Positions 1 through 7,942 of a stretch of DNA of 64,000 bases are shown in pieces. The stretch's first letter is position 1, and each line of letters begins with the position of its first letter. A program made the translations under genes and the position numbers. The notes beneath the pieces were generated by a model, which was not told where the DNA came from, ran no database searches, and was given only the letters and a program-made list of their open reading frames with translations. The DNA is from Oceanobacillus sp. CFH 90083 (GTDB lineage Bacteria > Bacillota > Bacilli > Bacillales > Amphibacillaceae). The stretch lies in assembly GCF_009389585.1 (NCBI RefSeq), contig NZ_VIYG01000002.1:427938-491937 (forward strand), written 5' to 3'.

Positions 1-486
1 GGCAACGGCTACCATTAAATTCGTTCCTTCTGTCAACCCGAATAAATCTTTATGAAAAGCTCCTGTACTTTGCTGATCCTTTCCAACATGGAGACTTACC
101 AGCTTTCCTCCTAACGCTGCTAATTCTTCTACACGCTGCCTTGATGGAACCCCTAATAAATCAATCATAATTTGCCCGCCAAGCTTTTCTGCTTCCGCCA
201 AGGCATCTTTAATGGATGCGTCTGCTGAGAAAGCCATCACTGTCGTTATATCTGCTCCTGCCTCTAACGCCTGTTTTACCTCATGCTTTGCTGCATCACA
301 GGTTTTCATATCTGCCAAAATCGTTTTATCCGGGAAAAGCTCACGCATTTCACGGACAATCGACATGCCATACTCTTTAATAACTCCTGTACCAATTTCA
401 ATAATATCGATATATTCCTTTGTATCCTCTGTCAGACGAATACACCTTGCTCTTGATAATCTATCCAAAGCCAGTTGCAGCCTCAA
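1..486 (-). CDS. hxlA: 3-hexulose-6-phosphate synthase-like protein, C-terminus outside window
   Basis: This is the N-terminal 162 codons of an OMP-decarboxylase-superfamily (beta/alpha)8 protein. It begins LQLALD and carries the superfamily active-site stretch ADMKTCDAA plus the IEIGT loop, which fits 3-hexulose-6-phosphate synthase of the ribulose monophosphate pathway (ribulose 5-phosphate plus formaldehyde, reversible). The start is a TTG at 486, seven bases after GGAGG; no better start exists. It lies 12 bp after the KDG kinase gene, so it is the ninth and last visible gene of the operon that starts at 7332. The related 3-keto-L-gulonate-6-phosphate decarboxylase is a real alternative given the sugar-acid genes around it; the hexuloisomerase in the same operon favours hexulose-phosphate synthase. 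Confidence 0.85.
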   Translation of the reverse strand, partial: MRLQLALDRLSRARCIRLTEDTKEYIDIIEIGTGVIKEYGMSIVREMRELFPDKTILADMKTCDAAKHEVKQALEAGADITTVMAFSADASIKDALAEAEKLGGQIMIDLLGVPSRQRVEELAALGGKLVSLHVGKDQQSTGAFHKDLFGLTEGTNLMVAVA

Positions 487-498
487 TGTATTTCCTCC

Positions 499-1449
499 TT
501 AACGTTCAATACGCTCTACTTCTCCCAGTCTTTCCTGAACATCCTCATAGTATGGAAGACCCTCATTATCTCCGGCAATACCGACAACCATCGAACCAAT
601 GGTATTAGCAAAGTGTAAGCAGCGTTCTAACTCCCAATCATTTAAATAACCGTAGAGAAATCCGGCATCAAATCCGTCCCCTGCACCGACTGTATCAACA
701 ACTTTGGCAGCTTTCACAGGATCTGCATTGATTGTTTTTCCTTGATGATAGCCGACAGAGCCAAGTTCTCCGCGTTTAATAATCACGGTTGGAATATCAA
801 ATTCCTTTGTTTTCTCAATAATTGCTTCCGGATCACTCTCTCCAATAATAATATCCATTTCATCCTCACCGGTGAGTAAAATATCTACATGCGGAAGGAT
901 ACGCAATAGTACTTCCCTTGCTTCTTCTTTGGTCCACATTTTAAGACGAATATTTGGGTCAAAGGAAATTTTCACACCATGCTTTTTCGCCAGTCGAATG
1001 GCTTCCATCATGACCTCCAGATTATCTCCGCCAATAGCTGGGAAAATGCCTGTCAAATGCAGTACCCGCGCATTTTTAATATACGCTTCATTTAATTCTT
1101 CCGGCTGCATGGTTAATGTAGGTGACTTATCACGATAAAAGAAGACTTTAACACTGCCATCCTCCATGATTTCTTTAAAGTTTAATGATGTAGGGTAGCC
1201 ATTAGCTAGATTTACTTCTTTCACGTCGACCCCTTCGCCTCTTGCAAAGGTAAGAATCGTCTTGCCAAATTCATCATTACCGAGCCGGCTGATATACCCC
1301 GTTTTCAAACCGAGTCTGGAACAGCCGACAGCAACATTAAGCTCCGCACCTCCAATATGCTTTTTAAAACCGTTGACAAATTTCATCGGACCTGTTGCCT
1401 CCGGGTTAAAGACTATCATTGCTTCTCCTAAAGTTATCACATCGTTCAT
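499..1449 (-). CDS. kdgK: 2-keto-3-deoxygluconate kinase (PfkB family)
   Basis: A PfkB/ribokinase-family sugar kinase of 316 residues, the usual length. It opens with VITLGEAMIVF, has the N-terminal substrate loop around GGAELNVA, and the C-terminal signature DTVGAGDGFDAGF with the catalytic Asp. Expected reaction: 2-keto-3-deoxygluconate plus ATP to KDPG. The assignment from general PfkB kinase to KDG kinase rests on the KDPG aldolase gene in the same operon and on overall resemblance to KdgK. It lies 26 bp after rpiA and 12 bp before hxlA, so it is co-transcribed. Ribokinase-type activity on another sugar acid cannot be excluded. Confidence 0.85.
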   Translation of the reverse strand: MNDVITLGEAMIVFNPEATGPMKFVNGFKKHIGGAELNVAVGCSRLGLKTGYISRLGNDEFGKTILTFARGEGVDVKEVNLANGYPTSLNFKEIMEDGSVKVFFYRDKSPTLTMQPEELNEAYIKNARVLHLTGIFPAIGGDNLEVMMEAIRLAKKHGVKISFDPNIRLKMWTKEEAREVLLRILPHVDILLTGEDEMDIIIGESDPEAIIEKTKEFDIPTVIIKRGELGSVGYHQGKTINADPVKAAKVVDTVGAGDGFDAGFLYGYLNDWELERCLHFANTIGSMVVGIAGDNEGLPYYEDVQERLGEVERIER

Positions 1450-1475
1450 CCTGCTATTCCCTCCAAAATGTATTT

Positions 1476-2150
1476 CTATCGTTTCATTGATCGTAAATTT
1501 CCTTGCTCGGAAATAATTACTTCATCTGCCATATTGGCAAATATTCCTGTTTCTACTACACCGAGCAGTGACTTTATCTCCTGATGCAGTTTTTCTGGTT
1601 CCGCAATCGTTTCAAATTGACAATCGATAATATAATTGCCATTATCCGATATAAATGTTTTATCCTCTTGATATCGCAAGCTTGTTTTGCAGCCAAGCTT
1701 TTGAAGCCTCTTCTCTGTTACTTCCCAGCCAAAGGGAACGACCTCAACGGGCAAAGGAAATGCTCCTAGCTTTTTCACGAGCTTGTCCGCACCTGCAATC
1801 ACAATAAAATAATCGGCAATACTATCTACCATTTTTTCACGAACCAGTGATCCGCCGCCACCTTTAGATAAATGGAGCTGCTCATCAATCTCATCAGCCC
1901 CATCGATTGCCAGATCTATATGGCTGTGCTCCGCAAAGGTCGTCAGCGGAATACCAAGTTCATTGGCTAATTTCTCCGATTTTTTGGAAGCAGGAATTCC
2001 TTTAATCTGAATCCCTTCCACTTCTATACGTCTGGCAAGCTGTTTCAGCATATAGTTTACCGTTGAACCAGATCCGATGCCCAGAATCATACCATTTTTA
2101 ATATACTCGACTGCTCTTTCTGCAGCATGCTGCTTATCGGATATTTCCAT
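1476..2150 (-). CDS. rpiA: ribose-5-phosphate isomerase A
   Basis: A 224-residue RpiA of normal length. Visible family motifs are the phosphate loop GIGSGSTV, the catalytic segment AIDGADEID and the KGGGGSLVREK loop. It interconverts ribose 5-phosphate and ribulose 5-phosphate in the cytosol. It sits inside a catabolic operon rather than alone, 33 bp after the TRAP permease gene. With hexulose-phosphate synthase and hexuloisomerase in the same transcript, its likely job is to connect ribulose 5-phosphate made or used by that pair to the pentose phosphate pool. This may be a pathway-specific second copy; the rest of the genome would be needed to tell. Confidence 0.93.
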   Translation of the reverse strand: MEISDKQHAAERAVEYIKNGMILGIGSGSTVNYMLKQLARRIEVEGIQIKGIPASKKSEKLANELGIPLTTFAEHSHIDLAIDGADEIDEQLHLSKGGGGSLVREKMVDSIADYFIVIAGADKLVKKLGAFPLPVEVVPFGWEVTEKRLQKLGCKTSLRYQEDKTFISDNGNYIIDCQFETIAEPEKLHQEIKSLLGVVETGIFANMADEVIISEQGNLRSMKR

Positions 2151-2183
2151 TATGTTAACACCTCTTCCCCTTCAAACCCTCGA

Positions 2184-3470
2184 TTAAAACAGACTTGGAT
2201 TGATTAATTCTGGAATATAAAAAGCAATATTCGGGAAGAAAGCGACGAACAAGAGAACAATTAGAATAATTGCAATGTATGGAATGACAGCCACGAAGGA
2301 TCGTTCTATTGACATTCCCCCTATCTTCGCTGCCAGTAATAGACAGAGTCCATACGGTGGTGTAATCAGCCCGATAGCAAGTGTAATTACTACGATTAAT
2401 CCTAAATGTACTGGATCCATTCCAAATTCTAAAGCCGTCGGTAAAATAATCGGTACAAATAAAATCATCGCTGGAATCGCATCCATAAATGTCCCGACAA
2501 ATAAGAAGAAAGCAATAACAATCAGAATAAATAACCAGCGTGAACCAATATTATTATCAAAGAACTCCTGTGCTGCTGCTCCCAGCTGATAATAGCTCAT
2601 CAGCTCTCCAAGCGCACTGGCCGCTGCAAGCGCAAATAAAGATAAAGAACTGAGTGCCAGCGTATCAAATAAAATTTTAGGAAAATCCTTTACTTTTAAT
2701 GTTTTATAATAAAACATACAAACAATTGCTGTATATATGGATGCTACCGCCGCAGCCTCTGTCGCTGTGAAAAATCCAGTGATAATACCGCCAATAATAA
2801 TGACAGGTGTTAATAACGCCGGAAACGCATCCAGAAATAATCGAAACAGCCTTTTCATTTCTACACGTTTATCCCTTGGATAATTCTTTTTCACTGCTAG
2901 TACATAGATTAAAACCATCATCCCCAAACCAATTAAAATTCCGGGAATAATACCACCTAGAAACAACGCTCCAATAGAAGCATTTGTCAGTCCCGCAAAA
3001 ATAATCATTGGAATACTCGGTGGAATCACTACACCAACTGTGGAAGAAGCTGCTGTAACACCAACGGATGTTTCTTTATCATAGCCTTTGCGCAGCATAC
3101 TGGGAATAAGGATTTTTCCTACACCAGCTGTATCAGCCTGAGCTGCTCCGGACACACCTGCAAACATCATCGAAACGAGAATGTTCGCATGCGCCAAACC
3201 ACCGCGAATTGGTCCGACAATTGCTAATGCGAAATCAATCAGTTTTTCGGAAACCTTCCCGGAATTCATCAAATTCGCTGCCAGAATAAATAATGGAACT
3301 GCTAATAGAACAAAGGAATCGAGACCATTTACCATTTTCATAGCTACTGTTGCTTCCGGTGTATAAGGAATACCAAAAATACCAATTAAAGCAATAATTC
3401 CGATAACAAAAGCGATTGGTACCCCAATAAGCATTAAGACTAAAAATAAACCTACAAGCAGGAATCCCAT
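2184..3470 (-). CDS. dctM: TRAP transporter large permease DctM
   Basis: A 428-residue hydrophobic protein with about twelve membrane segments, typical of the DctM/SiaM large subunit of TRAP transporters. The N-terminus (LVLMLIGVPIAFVIG) and the central GVVIPPSIPMI and GLITPPYG segments are classic for the family. It forms the ion-driven channel working with DctQ and the DctP binding protein. Its start codon overlaps the dctQ stop by one base, which implies translational coupling. The substrate is not readable from the permease; the operon suggests a sugar acid such as a uronate, aldonate or keto-deoxy-gluconate. Confidence 0.93.
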   Translation of the reverse strand: MGFLLVGLFLVLMLIGVPIAFVIGIIALIGIFGIPYTPEATVAMKMVNGLDSFVLLAVPLFILAANLMNSGKVSEKLIDFALAIVGPIRGGLAHANILVSMMFAGVSGAAQADTAGVGKILIPSMLRKGYDKETSVGVTAASSTVGVVIPPSIPMIIFAGLTNASIGALFLGGIIPGILIGLGMMVLIYVLAVKKNYPRDKRVEMKRLFRLFLDAFPALLTPVIIIGGIITGFFTATEAAAVASIYTAIVCMFYYKTLKVKDFPKILFDTLALSSLSLFALAAASALGELMSYYQLGAAAQEFFDNNIGSRWLFILIVIAFFLFVGTFMDAIPAMILFVPIILPTALEFGMDPVHLGLIVVITLAIGLITPPYGLCLLLAAKIGGMSIERSFVAVIPYIAIILIVLLFVAFFPNIAFYIPELINPSLF

Positions 3471-3955
3471 TATTCATGCACCTCCCTTGCTTTTAGCTGC
3501 TGCACGTGCTGCACCATATGTGACAGTGTATAAATCAGCATCGTACCTGCCATAATCGGTATTGCAATCCAGACATAGCCCATCTTCATATCTGGAAGCG
3601 TGGACCACGTGTAATTCCAAAATTCACTGACAATCTGTAAGCCCAGCAAAAAGATACATACATTAAAAATAATTAAAACGCTGTCATTAAACAAACTTAA
3701 ATAAAGTCGTTTTTTTCCTTGAAGCTTCTGCTGCAGGAAATCAAAATTAAAATGCTCCCGGCGATTCACCATAATCGCCGCTCCCATAAACACTGCCCAA
3801 ATAAAGGAATAATTTGCTGCTTCCTCTGTCCAGATAACAGATACGCCTAGGTGTCTCGTCACAATTTGTAAAACAATGACGCAAAAGAAAACACATAGAA
3901 AAAGAACTCCAATAACAATTTGAGCTTTCTCCAACGCCTGCACTAATTTTTGCAT
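3470..3955 (-). CDS. dctQ: TRAP transporter small permease DctQ
   Basis: A 161-residue protein with four predicted membrane helices, the standard size and topology of the DctQ small subunit. The stretch WTEEAANYSFIWAVFMGAAI is characteristic, with the conserved W-x-E-E at the start of the second helix. It bridges the binding protein and DctM in the membrane. It lies 12 bp after dctP and overlaps dctM by one base. Sequence conservation in DctQ is weak, so the call rests on topology, this motif and position. Confidence 0.9.
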   Translation of the reverse strand: MQKLVQALEKAQIVIGVLFLCVFFCVIVLQIVTRHLGVSVIWTEEAANYSFIWAVFMGAAIMVNRREHFNFDFLQQKLQGKKRLYLSLFNDSVLIIFNVCIFLLGLQIVSEFWNYTWSTLPDMKMGYVWIAIPIMAGTMLIYTLSHMVQHVQQLKAREVHE

Positions 3956-3967
3956 GTCATCTCCCCC

Positions 3968-4999
3968 TTACTCCTCTGCCAGCGTGCGGATTTTCTCAAG
4001 CATAGCTTCTACTTCAATCTCTTCTGCAAATTCATCTAAAATAGGCTGTGCCGCTTCAATAAATGGCTCCCGGTCTACTTCATTGACTTCAGCTCCATCG
4101 TCCAATGCCTGCTGCTTATATTCCTCATCCTGTTCTAACGTCACTTCACGTTCTGCTTCTACAGAGGCCTCGGCAGCATCTAAAATGATTTGCTGCTGCT
4201 CTTCATTTAAATTATCAAACCTCTCTCCATTGATTAAAAGAAAACGTGTTGTAAAATCATGAGCCGTCTCACTGATAAATTTTCCGTTTGGGGTCGTATG
4301 ATGCGATTGCTGCACAAAGAATGGGTATGCGTTTTCAGAAGAATCTACAACATCCTGCTGCAACCCTTGATACAGCTCTCCCCATGAAATACCAGACGGA
4401 ATGGCACCAACGTTTGTCCAGAAATCCGATACGACTCCGGATGTCTGTGTCCGGAATGATAATCCCCGCATATCCTCTATTGTTTCAACTGGTCTTTTCC
4501 CATAATAATGCCTTGTTCCCGCAGACCAATAGCCTAGAAGTCTAAAAGAATTATCTGATTTTTCATTGATAATTTGTGCCATCTCTTCTCCCACTTCTCC
4601 ATCCACAGTTCTTAGCCAATGCTCATAATCTGTAAATAAGTATGGAGCAGAAAACAAATCAACCTCCCGAATGCCTGTCTGTGTCATAAAACCGGGGGAA
4701 ACAACGACAACATCAGCTGCCCCAAGCTGAAGCTTTTCTACAAGCTCTGATTCCTCTGTTCCAATCGTCCCGGCATGAACCTCTACCTCTATCTTACCAT
4801 CTGATTCTTCTTCTACGACTTCTTTAAATGTTAAGAGCCCGGCTTGATAAGGGTTATCTGGCGACGTTTGGTTGTGTGCGGCAATAATTTTCAACGTTCC
4901 ATCATCCTCAACTTCCAGCTCATCATTCCCGCAGGCTGTCAAGAGGAGACAAGCACAAACAAATATGCTGAAAATGAATACGCATTTATTCATTCTCAT
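3968..4999 (-). CDS. dctP: TRAP transporter substrate-binding lipoprotein DctP
   Basis: A 343-residue extracytoplasmic DctP-type receptor. A lipoprotein signal ending LLLTACGND gives an anchored mature protein starting at Cys. The middle contains the TRAP signature region, with YGKRPVETIEDMRGLSFR followed by an ISWGELYQGLQQ segment typical of family members. The start at 4999 is chosen because AAGGAGG lies eight bases upstream; the reading frame itself stays open further upstream. It is preceded by a 108-bp gap containing an imperfect hairpin, the only large gap in the operon, as is common for binding proteins needed in excess. Confidence 0.92.
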   Translation of the reverse strand: MRMNKCVFIFSIFVCACLLLTACGNDELEVEDDGTLKIIAAHNQTSPDNPYQAGLLTFKEVVEEESDGKIEVEVHAGTIGTEESELVEKLQLGAADVVVVSPGFMTQTGIREVDLFSAPYLFTDYEHWLRTVDGEVGEEMAQIINEKSDNSFRLLGYWSAGTRHYYGKRPVETIEDMRGLSFRTQTSGVVSDFWTNVGAIPSGISWGELYQGLQQDVVDSSENAYPFFVQQSHHTTPNGKFISETAHDFTTRFLLINGERFDNLNEEQQQIILDAAEASVEAEREVTLEQDEEYKQQALDDGAEVNEVDREPFIEAAQPILDEFAEEIEVEAMLEKIRTLAEE

Positions 5000-5050
5000 A
5001 GTAAGAACCTCCTTTTTCATATCTAAAAAATGAGACACATTCTTTTTTCA

Positions 5051-5090
5051 GGAACAAGCGCCGGGAAGAATCACTACTGACGCTCATTCC
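5051..5090 (-). promoter_or_regulatory. intercistronic hairpin between kdgA and dctP
   Basis: GGAACAAGCG (5051-5060) pairs with CGCTCATTCC (5081-5090) at eight of ten positions. It lies in the only long gap of the operon. On the coding (minus) strand it is not followed by a T run, so it looks more like an mRNA processing or stability element than a terminator. Function is inferred from position. Confidence 0.35.
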
Positions 5091-5107
5091 TTATATTAAT
5101 CCTGTTT

Positions 5108-5740
5108 CTATTCTCCCTTTGCCAATTCAATAAATTCCTTTGCACGTGCTGTCAGTGCTTGATAGTCTGCTTCTGTTTTTAACTTAGAAGCATCAACCAG
5201 ATTACTGCCTAATCCAACAGCAGCACTGCCATTATCCAGATATTCTCTCAAGTTATCCCTGGTAATCCCGCCTGTCACCATTGCTGTTACATGTGGAAGT
5301 GGACCGCGGATATTTTTTATATACTTTGGACCGACTGCATCAGCGGGGAATACCTTTACCATGCGGGCACCATGCTCATACGCCGTTGTTATTTCAGTAG
5401 GCGTTAAAACACCTGGGATATGCTCTATACCATAGCGCTGACAAAGCTGTAATGTTTCTAAGTTCCATGTCGGTGCAACAACAAATGCAGCTCCGGCTAA
5501 AATAACAGAACGTGCTGTTTCCGGGTCCAGTACAGTACCAGCACCTACCTTAATCGATTCATCTACATTTGCTACTGCTTTTTCGATAATCGCATTGACA
5601 TTTGGTGTTTCTGCTGTAATTTCAACATGATGAATCCCGCCCTCTGCCAAAGCTTCCAGAATTCCTATAATATTTTCCTCATTAGATTTTCGAATAACTG
5701 CTACTACTTTTTCTTTCTTGATACCTTCAATAATTGTCAT
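5108..5740 (-). CDS. kdgA: KDPG/KHG aldolase
   Basis: A 210-residue class I aldolase of the Eda/KdgA family, full length. The general acid/base Glu is E40 in HVEITAETP, the phosphate loop is VGAGTVLDP, and the Schiff-base lysine is K129 in MVKVFPADAVGP. It cleaves 2-keto-3-deoxy-6-phosphogluconate into pyruvate and glyceraldehyde 3-phosphate in the cytosol, the step after KdgK. It is second in the enzyme order of the operon, 11 bp after hxlB. Confidence 0.93.
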   Translation of the reverse strand: MTIIEGIKKEKVVAVIRKSNEENIIGILEALAEGGIHHVEITAETPNVNAIIEKAVANVDESIKVGAGTVLDPETARSVILAGAAFVVAPTWNLETLQLCQRYGIEHIPGVLTPTEITTAYEHGARMVKVFPADAVGPKYIKNIRGPLPHVTAMVTGGITRDNLREYLDNGSAAVGLGSNLVDASKLKTEADYQALTARAKEFIELAKGE

Positions 5741-5751
5741 GTCAAAGTCTC

Positions 5752-6309
5752 CTATTCTAAATTAGTATGTTTTTGGTTCAAGCTTTCCTCATTACGATTT
5801 CCCGGATATGTCCGCAGTAAGTACACAACAATACTGTCTAAAACCAAATGTGCAGATTGATCAAATTGACTTCCAAGCGGCTGGATGGTTGCAGGTTCCG
5901 TTTCTAACCGCTTTTTCGTAGCGGCTGGAATCCGGACAAGCTGACTGCTGAATGCACCAATAGCAGATTGGGGATTGGTTGTAACCAGTGCAACAGACGC
6001 TCCAATGTCTTTTGCTTTTTTGGCATAATTTAAAAGAGAAGCAGTTCCTCCAGATCCCGAGATTAATAGTAACAAATCATCTGATTCAAGACTCGGGGTA
6101 ATCGTCTCTCCAACTACGTACACCTGATAACCGCTGTGCATTAACCGCATAGCAAACATCTTGCCCGCCAATCCGGATCTCCCTGTTCCTGCAATAAATA
6201 TCCGGTTTGCTGTTTGTATTTTCTCTGCCAGTTCTACCGTTTGATTTTCATTAACCTGTGACAGTACCTCCTGCATTTCTCCAGCTACTGTATTTAATAT
6301 TTCTTTCAT
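5752..6309 (-). CDS. hxlB: 6-phospho-3-hexuloisomerase
   Basis: A single SIS (sugar isomerase) domain protein of about 185 residues, the family's usual size. It shows the loop FIAGTGRSGLAGKMFAMR and the Ser-rich phosphosugar loop LLISGSGGT. It isomerises 3-hexulose 6-phosphate and fructose 6-phosphate, the partner step of HxlA. The ATG at 6309 is chosen because GGAG is seven bases upstream; an in-frame GTG at 6324 lacks a site. Here hxlB and hxlA are at opposite ends of one operon instead of adjacent, which is unusual. Confidence 0.9.
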   Translation of the reverse strand: MKEILNTVAGEMQEVLSQVNENQTVELAEKIQTANRIFIAGTGRSGLAGKMFAMRLMHSGYQVYVVGETITPSLESDDLLLLISGSGGTASLLNYAKKAKDIGASVALVTTNPQSAIGAFSSQLVRIPAATKKRLETEPATIQPLGSQFDQSAHLVLDSIVVYLLRTYPGNRNEESLNQKHTNLE

Positions 6310-6327
6310 CTTACTTCTCCCCACCTT

Positions 6328-7332
6328 TTAACATGATTTTCTTCTTACTAAAATTGGTTTGAACCGCAATATTTCCGCATGCTTGTCCGTTTTTCCTTTT
6401 AACATATTTGCAAATAAGATTTCTGCTGCTTTTTTCCCCATTTCGAAAGCAGGCTGAGAAATGGTTGTAAGCGGAGGATTATAAAAATCTGCGAACGATA
6501 CATCATCGACGTTAATAACCGCCACATCATCCGGTATCCGTATATTGTTCCTGCTAAAAAAAGACAGCACCTCATGCAGTACACGGTCATTAATAGCAAA
6601 AATAGCATCCGGGTGCGCTTCATTTTGAAAAAATGCATCCAGCTTTTCGTATATCGTATGAATCCTGCCGGCGATCAAAGAAACCCTGGGAGCCTCTGCA
6701 TCTGTCTGCTGAACAAATTCCTGAAAAGCATTTACACGTTCCACTCTGGGTGTTACCTGTTCAATTAAAGGCGGACTCACCATCGCAATGTGCTGATAGT
6801 CTCCTTGTATTAAAGCTTCAGCAGCCAGTCTCGCTGCTTCCTGATTATCCAAAATGATCGTATCTACCTTCAATTCTTTTACAATTCGATCCATAAATAC
6901 TAAAGGATATCCCTCGTCCAGGAGCTGCTGATAAAGGTCCACATTGTCGCCAGTAGGAAAAGCAATAATCCCATCCACCTGCTTTGCTTTCAGCATTTCA
7001 ATATATTTTTTTTCCTTCTCCGGCTGATCATCTGCATTGCACACAATCACATGAAATCCTTTTTGGTGGCAGAAGTCCTCAATTGCCCGGATTACTTGTG
7101 TTGAAAATACATGAAGAATATTTGCTACAATCACTCCTATCGTTGTGGAAGATTTTTGCTTTAAGCTTCGGGCTACCATATTCGGGCGATAGTTTAAGTC
7201 TTTTACAGCTTGGGCTATCTTCACACGTGTCTCTTCACTCATATAGTCAAAGCGGCCATTTAAATATTGAGATATAGTACTTTTCGAGACTCCCGCATAT
7301 TCAGCCACATCTGCCATCGTTATTCTTTTCAT
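6328..7332 (-). CDS. kdgR: LacI-family regulator, KdgR-like
   Basis: A 334-residue LacI/GalR repressor. The N-terminal helix-turn-helix (ITMADVAEYAGVSKSTISQY) is followed by the hinge helix region NYRPNMVARSLKQK and a periplasmic-binding-protein-like effector domain starting TTIGVIVANI. The ATG at 7332 has AGGTGA five bases upstream; the in-frame GTG at 7341 has no site. It is the first gene of the operon and lies just downstream of two operator-like palindromes, so autoregulated repression relieved by a pathway intermediate is likely. The name rests on resemblance to KdgR and on the KDG genes downstream. Confidence 0.85.
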   Translation of the reverse strand: MKRITMADVAEYAGVSKSTISQYLNGRFDYMSEETRVKIAQAVKDLNYRPNMVARSLKQKSSTTIGVIVANILHVFSTQVIRAIEDFCHQKGFHVIVCNADDQPEKEKKYIEMLKAKQVDGIIAFPTGDNVDLYQQLLDEGYPLVFMDRIVKELKVDTIILDNQEAARLAAEALIQGDYQHIAMVSPPLIEQVTPRVERVNAFQEFVQQTDAEAPRVSLIAGRIHTIYEKLDAFFQNEAHPDAIFAINDRVLHEVLSFFSRNNIRIPDDVAVINVDDVSFADFYNPPLTTISQPAFEMGKKAAEILFANMLKGKTDKHAEILRFKPILVRRKSC

Positions 7333-7361
7333 CTGCTTCACCTATATCAATTTTGTTTGAT

Positions 7362-7384
7362 AAATCGATTTAGTAAATCGGTTT
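7362..7384 (-). promoter_or_regulatory. twin LacI-type operators
   Basis: AAATCGATTT (7362-7371) is a perfect palindrome with the central CG typical of LacI-family operators, and AAATCGGTTT (7375-7384) repeats it with one change, 13 bp apart. Both lie just downstream of the -10 element, so a bound repressor would block the promoter. Binding by the adjacent regulator is inferred. Confidence 0.65.
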
Positions 7385-7390
7385 AGTAGT

Positions 7391-7419
7391 AGTATAAATG
7401 AAAAGAAAGCGTTTAACAA
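7391..7419 (-). promoter_or_regulatory. SigA promoter of the sugar-acid operon
   Basis: On the minus strand TTGTTA (7414-7419) and TATACT (7391-7396) are separated by 17 bp. This is the only good promoter seen upstream of the nine-gene operon. Confidence 0.7.
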
Positions 7420-7436
7420 GTCTTTTTTTTCCATAC

Positions 7437-7468
7437 TAAAAGGCAAGCAACCAAATTGCTTACCCTTT
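7437..7468 (-). terminator. terminator of the Pro/Tyr-rich protein gene
   Basis: AAAAGGCAAGCAA pairs with TTGCTTACCCTTT around a five-base loop. On the minus strand the stem is followed by TTTTAG, giving a modest intrinsic terminator after the gene at 7493-7771. Confidence 0.5.
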
Positions 7469-7492
7469 CTATAATCCTATTCGTTCACATTT

Positions 7493-7771
7493 TTAGCCAT
7501 AAGGATAAAAGCCATACGGCGGATATGGATAATAAGGAGGGTATGGATAAAATGGCGGCGGTCCACCTATACCATCCAGTAATAATCCTGCTGCCAATCC
7601 TCCTAAAAACGGTACGCCAAATCCAAAAACAGGGTTTCCATAAAAGGGACCGTGGTGATATGGCCGTCTTACTTCCTGGTTATATATATGATTGTTATAT
7701 CCGACATCCTGATAATATGCATGAGGAAACATACTTTGCTGATTTCCGGAATGGACATTTATTTCATTCAT
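7493..7771 (-). CDS. Gly/Pro/Tyr-rich small surface-type protein
   Basis: A 92-residue protein of unknown function. The first half is polar and rich in His, Asn and Tyr; a short hydrophobic segment (FLGGLAAGLLLDGIGG) follows; the tail is a run of Pro-Tyr units (FYPYPPYYPYPPYG). This composition resembles small spore-coat or cell-surface proteins of bacilli. A GAGGGG site lies upstream of the ATG. The gene at 45902 shares the layout (polar head, [14 protein letters not shown] segment, Pro/Tyr tail), so the two may be distant paralogues. The frame is supported by biased composition, its own site and terminator; no function is claimed. Confidence 0.65.
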   Translation of the reverse strand: MNEINVHSGNQQSMFPHAYYQDVGYNNHIYNQEVRRPYHHGPFYGNPVFGFGVPFLGGLAAGLLLDGIGGPPPFYPYPPYYPYPPYGFYPYG

Positions 7772-7869
7772 ACTTTTAATACCCCTCTCTCCATTACTCC
7801 CTATTAAGATATGCAGCGACCCAAAAAATTGCTAATCAAGCCCGTTCTATTACCATACATGCTGTCAGC

Positions 7870-7899
7870 TTTACAACTTCTTTCTTAAAAAAATATGAT
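7870..7899 (+). promoter_or_regulatory. SigA promoter of ppx
   Basis: TTTACA (7870-7875) and TATGAT (7894-7899) with an 18-bp spacer, 44 bp upstream of the exopolyphosphatase start. Confidence 0.5.
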
Positions 7900-7942
7900 A
7901 AACTAAAAGAAAAAGATAAGACGAAAACAGGAGGCGAAAGAA

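Noticed and set aside
7398..7420. cre-like sequence around GAAAGCGTTTAACA in the KdgR operon promoter
   Set aside because: One extra base disrupts the spacing and only the core CG half matches the 15-base consensus.
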